From Nocardia cyriacigeorgica NBRC 100375 (GTDB lineage Bacteria; Actinomycetota; Actinomycetes; Mycobacteriales; Mycobacteriaceae), in contig NZ_BAFY01000178.1 in the NCBI RefSeq assembly GCF_000308555.1, forward strand, positions 1-46,862: a stretch of DNA of 46,862 nt, written 5' to 3'. Below, in pieces: positions 28,905 to 37,881 of this stretch (within the stretch, counting starts at the first letter, position 1; each line of letters starts with the position of its first letter). A program made the translations under genes and the position numbers. The notes below the pieces were generated by a model. The model searched no databases. It was not told where the DNA came from and was given only the letters and a program-made list of their open reading frames with translations.

Positions 28905-30868
28905 TCTTGGTTCCCCTCGCTGGTCTGTGCGGTGATGTCGGCGGGACGGCCGGCCTGCGTCCGATCATGGGACAGCGCCTCGTGGATGACGGCGGGCTCG
29001 GCGGCGGTCTCGTCCTCGTCGAACAGCGGACGGATGCCGCGCGCGGCCATGATCTCGTCGTTGCTGGTGCCCGCGGCGACCATCGGCCACACCTGGGCGT
29101 CCTTACCGACGATGAAGTCGATGACGACCGGGCGATCGTTGATCGACTGCGCCTCCCGGATCGCGGCCTCGACGTCTTCTTCCTTCTCCACCCGGATGCC
29201 GTGGCAGCCCAGCGCTTCGGCCAGCTTGACGAAGTCGGGGATACGCAGGGTGTGGGTGCCGAGGTCGGTGTTGGAGTAGCGCTCCTCGTAGAACAGGGTC
29301 TGCCACTGGCGGACCATGCCGAGGTTGCCGTTGTTGATCAGCGCGACCTTGATCGGCACGCCCTCCACCGCGCAGGTGGCCAGCTCCTGGTTGGTCATCT
29401 GGAAGCAGCCGTCACCGTCGACCGCCCAGACCTCCTTCTCCGGAGCACCCATCTTGGCGCCCATGGCAGCGGGCACGGCGTAGCCCATGGTGCCGAGGCC
29501 GCCGGAGTTGAGCCAGGTGCGCGGCTTCTCGTACTTGATGAACTGGGCGGCCCACATCTGGTGCTGGCCGACGCCGGCGCAGTAGATGGCGTCCGGTCCG
29601 GCCAGGCGGCCGAGCGCGTCGATGACGAACTCCGGCGACAGTGATCCGTCGCTCGGCGCGGTCCAGCCCAGCGGGTAGGCGTCGCGGATGCCGTCGAGGT
29701 AGGTCCACCATTCGTTCAGCTCGAACGGCATGGTCTGGGCCGGATCGGACTTCAGGGTCTCGATCAGCTCGATGATCACCTCGCGGCAGTCGCCGACGAT
29801 CGGCACGTCGGCGTGGCGGTTCTTGCCGATCTCGGCCGGGTCGATGTCGGCGTGGATGACCTTGGCGCCGGGCGCGAAGGAATCCAGCTGACCGGTGACG
29901 CGGTCGTCGAAGCGGGCGCCGAGGGTGATCAGCAGGTCCGACTTCTGCAACGCCGCCACCGCGGCCACCGAACCGTGCATGCCGGGCATGCCGCAGTGCA
30001 GGCGGTGGCTGTCGGGGAACGCGCCACGCGCCATCAGTGTGGTCACGACCGGGATGCCGGTCAGTTCGGCCAGTTCCACCAGTTCGGCCGAGGCATCGGC
30101 CTTGATGACGCCGCCGCCGACGTAGAGCACCGGCGCCTTGGCCTCGGCGATCAGCCGGGCGGCCTCACGCACCTGCTTGCCGTGCGGCTTGGTGACCGGC
30201 CGGTAGCCGGGCAGCCGCATCTCCGGCGGCCAGCTGAAGGTGGTCTGCGCCTGCAGCACGTCCTTGGGGATGTCGACCAGCACCGCACCCGGACGGCCGC
30301 TGGCGGCCAGGTAGAACGCCTCGGCGATCATGCGCGGGATGTCGGCGCCGTCGGTGATCAGGAAGTTGTGCTTGGTGATCGGCATGGTGATGCCGGAGAT
30401 GTCGGCTTCCTGGAAGGCATCGGTGCCGATGAGTCCGCGCCCGACCTGACCGGTGATCGCGACGATCGGCACCGAGTCCATCTGGGCGTCGGCGATCGGG
30501 GTGACCAGGTTGGTGGCGCCGGGACCGGAGGTCGCCATGCAGACACCGACCTTGCCGGTGGCCTGGGCGTAGCCGGTGGCGGCGTGACCGGCGCCCTGCT
30601 CGTGGCGCACCAGCACGTGGCGCACCCGCGTCGAGTCGAACAGTGGGTCGTAGACGGGCAGGATGGCGCCGCCGGGAATGCCGAATACGGTGTCGACGCC
30701 GAGCTCCTCGAGCGAGCGGACGACCGACTGCGCGCCGGTGACCCGCTCGGGCGGGAGCTGGCGGCGGTTGGCCGTGGTCGTCGCGGGAGTACCGGCAGCT
30801 GCCGGCTGGTTCGCCGAAGGCGCTGGCCTGCGGGCCGAGGGCCCGGGCCGGGCGGTTGGTGCGCTCAC
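28901..30868 (-). CDS. ilvB: Acetolactate synthase large (catalytic) subunit
   Basis: 655 residues. GTG start, Pro/Ala-rich extension of about 40 residues as in mycobacterial IlvB1, then the ThDP enzyme core: [34 protein letters not shown] (catalytic Glu), [17 protein letters not shown], and [15 protein letters not shown] with [12 protein letters not shown], the GDG-N metal/ThDP motif. Condenses two pyruvates, or pyruvate and 2-ketobutyrate. First gene of the operon after the leader; expression should be set by attenuation upstream. Confidence 0.97.
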   Translation of the reverse strand: MSAPTARPGPSARRPAPSANQPAAAGTPATTTANRRQLPPERVTGAQSVVRSLEELGVDTVFGIPGGAILPVYDPLFDSTRVRHVLVRHEQGAGHAATGYAQATGKVGVCMATSGPGATNLVTPIADAQMDSVPIVAITGQVGRGLIGTDAFQEADISGITMPITKHNFLITDGADIPRMIAEAFYLAASGRPGAVLVDIPKDVLQAQTTFSWPPEMRLPGYRPVTKPHGKQVREAARLIAEAKAPVLYVGGGVIKADASAELVELAELTGIPVVTTLMARGAFPDSHRLHCGMPGMHGSVAAVAALQKSDLLITLGARFDDRVTGQLDSFAPGAKVIHADIDPAEIGKNRHADVPIVGDCREVIIELIETLKSDPAQTMPFELNEWWTYLDGIRDAYPLGWTAPSDGSLSPEFVIDALGRLAGPDAIYCAGVGQHQMWAAQFIKYEKPRTWLNSGGLGTMGYAVPAAMGAKMGAPEKEVWAVDGDGCFQMTNQELATCAVEGVPIKVALINNGNLGMVRQWQTLFYEERYSNTDLGTHTLRIPDFVKLAEALGCHGIRVEKEEDVEAAIREAQSINDRPVVIDFIVGKDAQVWPMVAAGTSNDEIMAARGIRPLFDEDETAAEPAVIHEALSHDRTQAGRPADITAQTSEGNQE

Positions 30869-30960
30869 CGTCTTGGTTCCTTACCTCTTGTCGTTATGAC
30901 CCCGGGCGAGCCGCGAGTGGCGGTGCCTGCCCGTCCGGACAGCGGTCATGGTCCGAACAC

Positions 30961-30995
30961 AAAAAAGCCCCCGACAGCACATGGCTGTTCGAGGG
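30961..30995 (-). terminator. Attenuator hairpin in the ilvB leader
   Basis: On the minus strand CCCTCGAACAGC pairs with GCTGTCGGGGG (one bulged A, one G-U) and is followed by C and six Ts. This is a Rho-independent terminator placed before the ilvB start with no gene ahead of it except the leader peptide, that is, an attenuator. It lies 42 bases after the leader stop codon. Confidence 0.8.
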
Positions 30996-31036
30996 TGGCG
31001 CGTCGCAGTGCGAGCTGACGTATCAGGTAGTCGGGC

Positions 31037-31084
31037 TCAACGCTGGACGCGCCGGCCGATTACGAGCAACTCGTTTCGATTCAC
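31037..31084 (-). CDS. Branched-chain amino acid leader peptide of the ilvB operon
   Basis: GTG start, then N-R-N-E-L-L-V-I-G-R-R-V-Q-R and a TGA. The run Leu-Leu-Val-Ile (TTG CTC GTA ATC) is the sensor for charged Leu, Val and Ile tRNAs, and the attenuator follows. An ATG two codons upstream (31090) is in frame, but the promoter predicts a start of transcription at the GTG itself, so the message would be leaderless. The C. glutamicum ilvBNC leader is known to be a leaderless short peptide of similar design. A ribosome stalled here would favour readthrough into ilvB. Confidence 0.7.
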   Translation of the reverse strand: MNRNELLVIGRRVQR

Positions 31085-31091
31085 GCGCATG

Positions 31092-31121
31092 ACGGTATTT
31101 GTGCGTGAGGTGAAGAGTCAA
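31092..31121 (-). promoter_or_regulatory. ilvB operon promoter
   Basis: -35 TTGACT (31116-31121), 18-base spacer, -10 TACCGT (31092-31097), seven bases before the leader GTG at 31084. Confidence 0.6.
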
Positions 31122-31137
31122 ACTGCTGGCCTACGCC

Positions 31138-31154
31138 GTCCCATTATGTGGGAC
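31138..31154. promoter_or_regulatory. Operator-like palindrome in the ilvB/PH-domain divergent region
   Basis: GTCCCA-TTATG-TGGGAC, 6-base perfect arms, 17 bases upstream of the ilvB -35 box and 47 bases before the divergent gene start. It could bind a repressor shared by both units. Confidence 0.35.
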
Positions 31155-31200
31155 GACAGTGGGTGCTCGAGTCCGTCCACCATGATGCGAGGATGGTGGT

Positions 31201-31815
31201 GTGTCATCACCGCATCAGTCCGTGCCACCGGCTAAATCGTCCCACACGTCCGACGCGGCGCCGGATACGGGTGGTCAGGCGAGCGAGGGCACACCGGCCC
31301 GTGTCATCCGCATCACACGACTGAACTTCATCGGCGTATTGGTGCTGGTGCTGTGCGTGTTCTTCCCGTTCGTCGGCTGGCCCGCCGCGCTGTGGTGGCT
31401 GTTCGCCCTGCCGATCGCGGTGTCGGTGTGGATCCTGCGCACCCAGACCACGGTCTCCGGGGACGGCCTGGATCTGCGCACGGTCCTCGGATCACGTCAC
31501 ATCGACTGGGCGCAGGTGCGCGGCATCCGCATTCCCAAGCGTGGGTATGTCCGGGTCCACCTCGACGACGACAGTGAGGTCAAACTACCGGCGGTAAGCT
31601 ACGACCGGTTGCGCGAACTGGTGGACGCCTCGGGTGGACGAATCCCCGACCCGTTCGCCGGGCCCGCGGAACCGATCGAATCGGCGGAGGCCACTACCGA
31701 TGGCACCACCGAGCCCAGCTCGGGCGCCGACCCGACCACGGGCGGCGACACACCGAGCCCCAGCGAGGCCGATACCGCGGCCGCACGCGACACCGACACC
31801 ACCCCGGGCAGCTGA
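31201..31815 (+). CDS. Cfp6-like membrane protein with bacterial PH domain
   Basis: 204 residues. GTG start. Polar N-terminus, then two adjoining membrane helices (FIGVLVLVLCVFFPFVGWP, ALWWLFALPIAVSVWIL), then a PH-like module: TTVSGDGLDLRTVLGSRHID, WAQVRGIRIPKRGYVRVHLD, LPAVSYDRLRELVDASGG. The tail is Thr/Ser/Pro/Asp rich and low complexity. This is the homologue of M. tuberculosis Cfp6 (Rv3004), which also lies divergent from ilvB1. Function unknown. It may be co-transcribed with ilvD, 162 bases downstream. Confidence 0.8.
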   Translation: MSSPHQSVPPAKSSHTSDAAPDTGGQASEGTPARVIRITRLNFIGVLVLVLCVFFPFVGWPAALWWLFALPIAVSVWILRTQTTVSGDGLDLRTVLGSRHIDWAQVRGIRIPKRGYVRVHLDDDSEVKLPAVSYDRLRELVDASGGRIPDPFAGPAEPIESAEATTDGTTEPSSGADPTTGGDTPSPSEADTAAARDTDTTPGS

Positions 31816-31977
31816 TCTCCGCTCCCCCACCGGCACACAGCCCGTGCGCGGTGCGGGAGTAACGTCGAGGAACGCCGAGCAGTGCGTCGGCCGGACCGCC
31901 GGGCATCCCCGGCCGATCCGCCGAGCCGCTCGACGTCGTCGCATCCCAGCCCCCGCGACCCACCCGAGGACCCACCC

Positions 31978-33819
31978 ATGCCACCGCTTCGTTCACGAAC
32001 CACCACCATCGGCCGCAATGCCGCAGGCGCCCGCGCCTTGTGGCGGGCCACCGGTATGACCGACTCCGATTTCGGTAAGCCGATCGTCGCCATCGCCAAC
32101 TCCTACACCCAGTTCGTGCCAGGGCACGTGCACCTGAAGAACGTCGGCGAGATCGTCGCCGACGCGGTGCGCGAAGCCGGTGGTGTGCCGCGCGAGTTCC
32201 ACACCATCGCCGTGGACGACGGCATCGCGATGGGTCACGGCGGCATGCTGTACTCGCTGCCCAGCCGCGAGATCATCGCGGACTCGGTGGAATACATGGT
32301 GAACGCGCACACCGCCGACGCGCTGGTGTGCATCTCCAACTGCGACAAGATCACCCCCGGCATGCTCAATGCCGCTATGCGGCTCAACATCCCGGCGGTG
32401 TTCGTTTCCGGCGGCCCGATGGAAGCCGGAAAGGCCGTCGTGGTCGGCGGTGTCGCACAGGCGCCGACCGATCTCGTCACCGCGATCTCGGCCAGCGCGA
32501 ACTCCGCGGTCAGCGACGAAGGGCTCGACGAGGTCGAGCGCAGCGCCTGCCCGACCTGCGGTTCGTGCTCGGGCATGTTCACCGCGAACTCGATGAACTG
32601 CCTCACCGAAGCGCTCGGACTCGCCCTGCCCGGCAACGGATCCACCCTCGCCACCCACGCCGCCCGGCGCGCGCTGTTCGAGAAGGCGGGCCGCGTCATC
32701 ATCGACATCGCCACCCGCTGGTACCGCGATGACGACGCCTCCGTGCTGCCGCGCAATGTGGCCAACGCCAAGGCTTTCCGCAACGCGATGGCCCTCGACG
32801 TCGCGATGGGTGGTTCCACCAACACGGTGCTGCACACCCTGGCCGCCGCGCAGGAGGGTGAGATCGACTTCGACCTGAACACCATCGAAGAGATCAGCCG
32901 CAAGGTGCCGACCCTGTCGAAGGTGGCGCCGAACTCCGACTACCACATGGAAGACGTGCACCGCGCCGGCGGCATCCCCGCGCTGCTCGGTGAACTGCGG
33001 CGGGCGAACCTGCTGGAAACCGAGGTCACCACGGTGCACACCGCGAGCTTCGACGAATGGCTCGACACCTGGGACATCCGCTCCGGCAAGGCGTCCGAGG
33101 AAGCCCTCGAGTTGTTCCACGCCGCGCCGGGCGGGGTTCGCACCACCGAGCCGTTCTCCACCGACAACCGCTGGTCCTCGCTCGACACCGATGCCGAGGG
33201 CGGCTGCATCCGCGACCTCGAACACGCCTACACCGCCGAGGGCGGACTTGTCGTACTGCGCGGCAATATCGCCCCCGACGGCGCGATCCTCAAGACCGCG
33301 GGCATCGACGAGGAGCTGTTCACCTTCCAGGGCCCGGCCGTGGTGGTCGAATCCCAGGAGGAAGCGGTGTCGGTGATTCTGGCCAAGAAGATCAAGCCCG
33401 GCGATGTGATCGTGGTGCGCTACGAGGGCCCCGCCGGCGGCCCCGGCATGCAGGAGATGCTGCACCCCACCGCGTTCCTGAAGGGCTCGGGTCTCGGCAA
33501 GGACTGCGCCCTGATCACCGATGGACGCTTCTCGGGCGGCACCTCGGGCCTGTCGATCGGCCACATCTCGCCCGAGGCGGCCAGTGGGGGCGTCATCGGC
33601 CTGGTGGAGGACGGCGATCAGATCCGCATCGACGTCGCCAGCCGCACCCTCGAGGTGCTGGTCGATGATGCGGTGCTGGCCGAGCGTCGCGCCAAGATGG
33701 AGGCGCGGGAGAATCCCTGGCAGCCGGTCAACCGGGACCGCCCGGTGACCACCGCGCTGCGCGCGTACGCGGCGATGGCGACCTCGGCCGACAAGGGTGC
33801 GGTGCGGTACGTGAAGTAG
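31978..33819 (+). CDS. ilvD: Dihydroxy-acid dehydratase
   Basis: 613 residues. [38 protein letters not shown] block, [20 protein letters not shown] and [20 protein letters not shown] hold the Fe-S cysteines; [12 protein letters not shown] and [13 protein letters not shown] with the catalytic Ser complete the site. It makes the 2-keto acids from the ilvC products. It lacks a signal of its own regulation and follows the PH-domain gene, so the three-step pathway surrounds the divergent promoter. GAGGA lies at 31966-31970. Confidence 0.97.
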   Translation: MPPLRSRTTTIGRNAAGARALWRATGMTDSDFGKPIVAIANSYTQFVPGHVHLKNVGEIVADAVREAGGVPREFHTIAVDDGIAMGHGGMLYSLPSREIIADSVEYMVNAHTADALVCISNCDKITPGMLNAAMRLNIPAVFVSGGPMEAGKAVVVGGVAQAPTDLVTAISASANSAVSDEGLDEVERSACPTCGSCSGMFTANSMNCLTEALGLALPGNGSTLATHAARRALFEKAGRVIIDIATRWYRDDDASVLPRNVANAKAFRNAMALDVAMGGSTNTVLHTLAAAQEGEIDFDLNTIEEISRKVPTLSKVAPNSDYHMEDVHRAGGIPALLGELRRANLLETEVTTVHTASFDEWLDTWDIRSGKASEEALELFHAAPGGVRTTEPFSTDNRWSSLDTDAEGGCIRDLEHAYTAEGGLVVLRGNIAPDGAILKTAGIDEELFTFQGPAVVVESQEEAVSVILAKKIKPGDVIVVRYEGPAGGPGMQEMLHPTAFLKGSGLGKDCALITDGRFSGGTSGLSIGHISPEAASGGVIGLVEDGDQIRIDVASRTLEVLVDDAVLAERRAKMEARENPWQPVNRDRPVTTALRAYAAMATSADKGAVRYVK

Positions 33820-33845
33820 TGGTGGCCGAACGAATCAGGCCATGA

Positions 33846-33883
33846 AGAAGGGCGCTCCCGTCGAGTGACGGGAGCGCCCTTCT
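33846..33883. terminator. Bidirectional terminator after ilvD
   Basis: AGAAGGGCGCTCCCGTC-GAGT-GACGGGAGCGCCCTTCT, a 17-base perfect stem with a 4-base loop, between the convergent ilvD and DoxX genes. Confidence 0.9.
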
Positions 33884-33902
33884 GGTCGGATCCGGCGGCC
33901 GC

Positions 33903-34820
33903 TCAGTCAAAGGGGCCGATGCCGACCAGTGGGTTGCCGCCGTGCAGGTACCACCACGCACCCGCGGCCGCGGCGATCGCGAGCAGCAGCACGACGAACG
34001 AACCCCAGGCCGGACGGGTGGCCCAGCCGCGGCTACGGTCCAGCGCCCAGCGGCCGGGGCCGGTCAGGATGATGACCGCGGCGGTGCCCGCGAGGATGGT
34101 CTCCAACTCGACCGCGCCGGTGCCCTGGGTGTACTGGAAGTCCGGATGCATGCCCTGTTTCCAGGCCCAGGCGTCCAGGATGACGGCCAGCACGGCGCCC
34201 GCGGCCAGTGGCGTGGCCAAGCCCAGGATGAGCAGGATGCCGCCGCCGACCTCACCGGCGATGAGCATCGCGGCCGACAGCGACGGATGGTCCCAGCCGC
34301 CCTTTTCCATCATCTGGCGGGTGCCGTCGATGCCCGGGCCGTCGAACCAGCCCGCCAGCTTCTGCATGCCGTGGTAGAGGAAGGTGCCGCCGACGACCAG
34401 TCGCAGCAGGAACAGGCCGAGATCGAGGGTGCCCCGCCGGTGGTCGCCGTTGCGGCGGCGCACCCGGGCGGCCGTGGCGCCGGTGGGCGGTGCGGCGGCG
34501 GGCGGAATGCTGGCGTAGGCGTAGGTGGCGTCCGGGTCGGTGCTCTTCGCGTCGGCGCCGGCGTCGTCCGCGGCCGGGGTCGCGCCCTTGGCGGCCGCGG
34601 CGCCGGAGCCGGGGGCGGCGTCGACCTCGGGATCGAGCCCTAGCTCCTCGTCGGTGCGCGGGATCTGCTTGGTCATCTTCGGACGTTCCTCGCCCACCGC
34701 GGGGAACTCGCCGGTCGGTGAATCGTAGGGGCTGCCGACGCCGCCCTCCGACGATGACACCGCCCGCTGCTCCGCCGTGCTCGCAGCCGATTCTGGCTCG
34801 TCTTTCGACTTGTCGCTCAC
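33903..34820 (-). CDS. DoxX-family membrane protein
   Basis: 305 residues from a GTG. The first ~130 residues are polar, low-complexity and acidic (many Ala, Pro, Asp); then four membrane helices: LGLFLLRLVVGGTFLYHGMQ with KLAGWFDGPG, MLIAGEVGGGILLILGLATP, LAAGAVLAVILDAWAWKQGM, and ETILAGTAAVIILTGPGRWA, plus a last helix. The LxxRxxxGxxFxxHGxQK signature is DoxX. M. tuberculosis Rv3005c, in the same place, is a homologue that acts with superoxide-dismutase/thiol partners. The long soluble N-terminus faces the cytosol. Confidence 0.85.
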   Translation of the reverse strand: MSDKSKDEPESAASTAEQRAVSSSEGGVGSPYDSPTGEFPAVGEERPKMTKQIPRTDEELGLDPEVDAAPGSGAAAAKGATPAADDAGADAKSTDPDATYAYASIPPAAAPPTGATAARVRRRNGDHRRGTLDLGLFLLRLVVGGTFLYHGMQKLAGWFDGPGIDGTRQMMEKGGWDHPSLSAAMLIAGEVGGGILLILGLATPLAAGAVLAVILDAWAWKQGMHPDFQYTQGTGAVELETILAGTAAVIILTGPGRWALDRSRGWATRPAWGSFVVLLLAIAAAAGAWWYLHGGNPLVGIGPFD

Positions 34821-34954
34821 GCGTTCAGCCTAAGCCGCGAGGGCCCGCCGGTTAACCCTCTCGGGCGACGGCGTGTCCGGTTGACCTGTTTCGGCCACAC
34901 CGAGTGGACACCCGCGGCAGGCGCGCGGACCGAGGTTTCCGTTACGTTTGGGGT

Positions 34955-36067
34955 ATGAAGTCGGTTGGCGCGAGGCGCTTGGTGGTGGGGGTGGTGCTCG
35001 GCTCGATGCTGCTGGGTGGCTGCGCGCGGTTCGACGATTCCGCATCCAGTCCGTTCACGCCCGAGCCGACGCTGCACGGCGCGAATATCGAGCCGAAGAA
35101 ACCCGATCAGCCGCCGACCTCGACCACCCGTCCCAGCGGACCGTGCATCGACCCCGATCCCGCGGTGGTGGCGACGTGTCTGGACACCACCGGCGGCCTG
35201 GTCTCGCTCGGCGGGACCGCACTGGTCACCGAACGCCGCACCGGACGGATCATGAAGGTGGTACCCGAGCAGCCCCCGGTGGAGATCGCGCGCGTCGATG
35301 TCGACGGTTCCGGCGACGGCGGACTCACCGATCTGGCGCTCTCCCCCACCTATGGCGAGGACGGCCTGCTCTACGCCTACATCACCACCCCGAGCGATAA
35401 CCGGGTGGTGCGGATCGCCCAGGGCGGCGGCCCGCCGAAGCCGGTGCTGACCGGAATCCCGAAGGGCGCCACCGGCAATCGCGGGGCCATCGAGTTCACC
35501 GAACCGAACCGGATGCTGGTGCTCACCGGCGACGCGGGCAATCCGGGCGCGGCCGCGGCGCAGTCGTCGCTGGCGGGCAAGCTGCTGCGGGTGAATTCGC
35601 CGAGCCCCAACGGTTCGGCGTCGCCGGAGGTGGTGATCTCCGGGATCGGGACCGCCGGCGATATCTGCCTCGACAGCACCCGGGGTGTCTGGATCACCGA
35701 TCGCACCGCCACCGAGGACCGACTGCAGCGGCTGGCCCCCGACGGCGCCGTCAGCACCGCCTGGACCTGGCCGGATCGCCCCGGTGTCGCGGGCTGCGCG
35801 GCGGCCGCCGACGGCGTGGCGATCGCCTTGACCGGCGCGAAGGCGCTCGCGCTGGCCGTCACCGACCCGGACACGCATGCGGTGACCGCGGCGCCCACGC
35901 TGGTGGCACAAGACAAGTACGGGCAGCTCAGCGGCGCTGCCTCCGGTGGCGACGGCACCATCTGGGTATCCACTGTCAATAAGAACGATGGCGGCACACC
36001 CGGCCCGTTCGACGACCGCGTGGTGCGGATTCCGCCGCCCGCCGCGGGTGGGGGCGGACCGGACTGA
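34955..36067 (+). CDS. lppZ: LppZ-like lipoprotein, sorbosone/glucose dehydrogenase-type beta-propeller
   Basis: 370 residues. Signal with lipobox VLGSMLLGGC at residues 16-24; after a Pro/Thr linker, a six-blade propeller of the PQQ-glucose/sorbosone dehydrogenase type: VSLGGTALVTERRTGRIMKV, GDGGLTDLALSPTYGEDGLL, KGATGNRGAIEFTEPNRMLV, ICLDSTRGVWITDRTATEDR, GGDGTIWVSTVNKNDGG. Anchored to the outer face of the cytoplasmic membrane. In M. tuberculosis LppZ (Rv3006) has the same neighbours. Enzymatic activity has not been shown for the family. ATG 34955 chosen because it precedes the signal peptide. Confidence 0.88.
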   Translation: MKSVGARRLVVGVVLGSMLLGGCARFDDSASSPFTPEPTLHGANIEPKKPDQPPTSTTRPSGPCIDPDPAVVATCLDTTGGLVSLGGTALVTERRTGRIMKVVPEQPPVEIARVDVDGSGDGGLTDLALSPTYGEDGLLYAYITTPSDNRVVRIAQGGGPPKPVLTGIPKGATGNRGAIEFTEPNRMLVLTGDAGNPGAAAAQSSLAGKLLRVNSPSPNGSASPEVVISGIGTAGDICLDSTRGVWITDRTATEDRLQRLAPDGAVSTAWTWPDRPGVAGCAAAADGVAIALTGAKALALAVTDPDTHAVTAAPTLVAQDKYGQLSGAASGGDGTIWVSTVNKNDGGTPGPFDDRVVRIPPPAAGGGGPD

Positions 36068-36078
36068 TCCCGTTCGCA

Positions 36079-36112
36079 GTCCGGTCATCGCGATTGTTCG
36101 CGGTGACCGGAC
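36079..36112. terminator. Hairpin after lppZ
   Basis: GTCCGGTCA-T-CGCG, six-base loop, CGCG-G-TGACCGGAC: 9+4 paired bases and one mismatch, 11 bases after the lppZ stop. Confidence 0.7.
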
Positions 36113-36261
36113 GCTGGGGTGCCGGCGGCTGGTGATGTCGACCGCGGAGGCGGCCCACCGTATGGGCCGGGCATCAGATGACAGCCGGGCGGGCGTGTCC
36201 TGCGCAGGTGGCATGGCCCGCGGTGGCCGTAAGGCCCGGTAGCTGCAGCCGAAAACGCGGG

Positions 36262-36291
36262 ACGCCCGCCCACAGATCAGCGGACGGGCGT
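36262..36291 (-). terminator. gatB terminator
   Basis: ACGCCCGTCC pairs with GGGCGGGCGT on the minus strand (one G-U), 16 bases after the gatB stop; followed by CCCGCG without a T-run, so weak as an intrinsic terminator. Confidence 0.5.
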
Positions 36292-36307
36292 TCTCCGATC
36301 CGAAGGA

Positions 36308-37816
36308 TCAGGCCCCGCAGGCGGCCAGCACGAGTTCGCGCACCCGGGCCGCGTCGGCCTGGCCGCGGGTGGCCTTCATGACGTCGCCGACGATCTTGCC
36401 CGCGGCCTGCACCTTGCCGGAACGGATCTTGTCGGCGATATCGGGGTTGGCGGCCAAAGCTTTGTCGACCTCGGCCTGCAGGGCGCCCTCGTCGCTGACC
36501 ATGCCGAGGCCCTTGGCCTCGACGATCTGCGCGGGATCGCCCGCACCGGCCAGCACGAAGTCGACGACCTGCTTGGCGACTTTGTTGTTCACCGTCTTGG
36601 CCTCGACCAGCTTGATCACCTCGGCCACCTGGGCGGGCGTGATCGGCAGATCCTCCAGCGCGACCTCGCGTTCCTTGGCCTTCTCGGTCAGGTAGGCCAC
36701 CCACCAGGAGCGGGCCTCGTTGGCCGGTGCGCCCGCGTCGACGGTGGCGATGATCAGATCGAGCGCGCCCGCGTTGACCAGATCGCGCATCACCTCGTCC
36801 GACAGTCCCCAATCGGACTGGATGCGGGCCCGGCGCAGCCACGGGTACTCGGGGATCGTGGTGCGCAGCTGCTCGATCCACTCGGCGTCCGGGGCGACCG
36901 GCCGCAGATCCGGCTCGGGGAAGTAGCGGTAATCCTCGGCGGTCTCCTTGCGGCGCCCGGGCGAGGTGGAGCCGTCGGCCTCGTGGAAGTGCCTGGTCTC
37001 CTGGACGATCGAACCGCCGGAGGCCAGCACCGCCGCCTGGCGGCGCATCTCGTAACGGACCGCCACCTCCACGCTGCGCAGCGAGTTGACGTTCTTGGTC
37101 TCGGTGCGGGTACCGAATTCGGTGGCGCCGACGGGCATCAGCGAGACGTTGGCGTCGCAGCGCAGCGAGCCCTGCTCCATCTTCACATCCGAGACGTGCA
37201 GCGACTTCAGCAGATCACGCAGCGCCGTGACGTAGGCGCGCGCCACTTCCGGCGCCCGCTCGCCCGCGCCGGTGATCGGCTTGGTGACGATCTCGATGAG
37301 CGGCACACCGGCCCGGTTGTAGTCGAGCAGCGAATGGCTGGCGCCGTGGATGCGGCCGGTGGCGCCGCCGATATGCACCGACTTGCCGGTGTCTTCTTCC
37401 ATGTGCGCGCGCTCGATGTCGACGCGGAAGGTGCTGCCGTCGTCGAGCACCACATCCAGGTGGCCTTCGGTGGCGATGGGCTCGTCGTACTGGCTGATCT
37501 GGTAGTTCTTCGGCTGATCCGGGTAGAAGTAGTTCTTGCGCGCGAACCGGCCCCACGGGGTGATCGAACAGTTGAGCGCCAGACCGATGCGAATGGCCGA
37601 TTCGACGGCCTTCTCGTTCACCACCGGCAGCGATCCGGGCAGGCCGAGGCACACCGGGCACACCTGGGTGTTCGGTTCGGCGCCGAACTCGGTGGGGCAC
37701 CCGCAGAACATCTTGGTCGCGGTGGACAGCTCGACGTGAACCTCCATGCCCAGCACCGGCTCGTACCGGGTCACGACATCGGCGTAATCCATCAGCTCGA
37801 CGGTAGGTGCGCTCAT
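36308..37816 (-). CDS. gatB: Asp-tRNA(Asn)/Glu-tRNA(Gln) amidotransferase subunit B
   Basis: 502 residues. [40 protein letters not shown] with the Cys ligands, [38 protein letters not shown], and the C-terminal YqeY/helical domain ([20 protein letters not shown]). Subunit B binds the misacylated tRNA and phosphorylates or activates it for amidation with GatA and GatC. Start ATG 37816 gives the common [19 protein letters not shown] N-terminus. The gatC/gatA partners are not in the window, although in M. tuberculosis gatA lies beside pfkA. Confidence 0.96.
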   Translation of the reverse strand: MSAPTVELMDYADVVTRYEPVLGMEVHVELSTATKMFCGCPTEFGAEPNTQVCPVCLGLPGSLPVVNEKAVESAIRIGLALNCSITPWGRFARKNYFYPDQPKNYQISQYDEPIATEGHLDVVLDDGSTFRVDIERAHMEEDTGKSVHIGGATGRIHGASHSLLDYNRAGVPLIEIVTKPITGAGERAPEVARAYVTALRDLLKSLHVSDVKMEQGSLRCDANVSLMPVGATEFGTRTETKNVNSLRSVEVAVRYEMRRQAAVLASGGSIVQETRHFHEADGSTSPGRRKETAEDYRYFPEPDLRPVAPDAEWIEQLRTTIPEYPWLRRARIQSDWGLSDEVMRDLVNAGALDLIIATVDAGAPANEARSWWVAYLTEKAKEREVALEDLPITPAQVAEVIKLVEAKTVNNKVAKQVVDFVLAGAGDPAQIVEAKGLGMVSDEGALQAEVDKALAANPDIADKIRSGKVQAAGKIVGDVMKATRGQADAARVRELVLAACGA

Positions 37817-37881
37817 GGCGAACAGTCTATGTAAGGGCTACCGGCGGGCGTGCCGACGGTCCGCGCATGTGCGGCGCGCGG

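Noticed and set aside
29813..31018. Long plus-strand frame opposite ilvB
   Set aside because: Antisense shadow of the conserved ilvB gene; low-complexity Gly/Arg/Asp composition.
31993..33564. Long minus-strand frame opposite ilvD
   Set aside because: Antisense shadow of ilvD; composition is His/Gly/Arg rich and no family fits.
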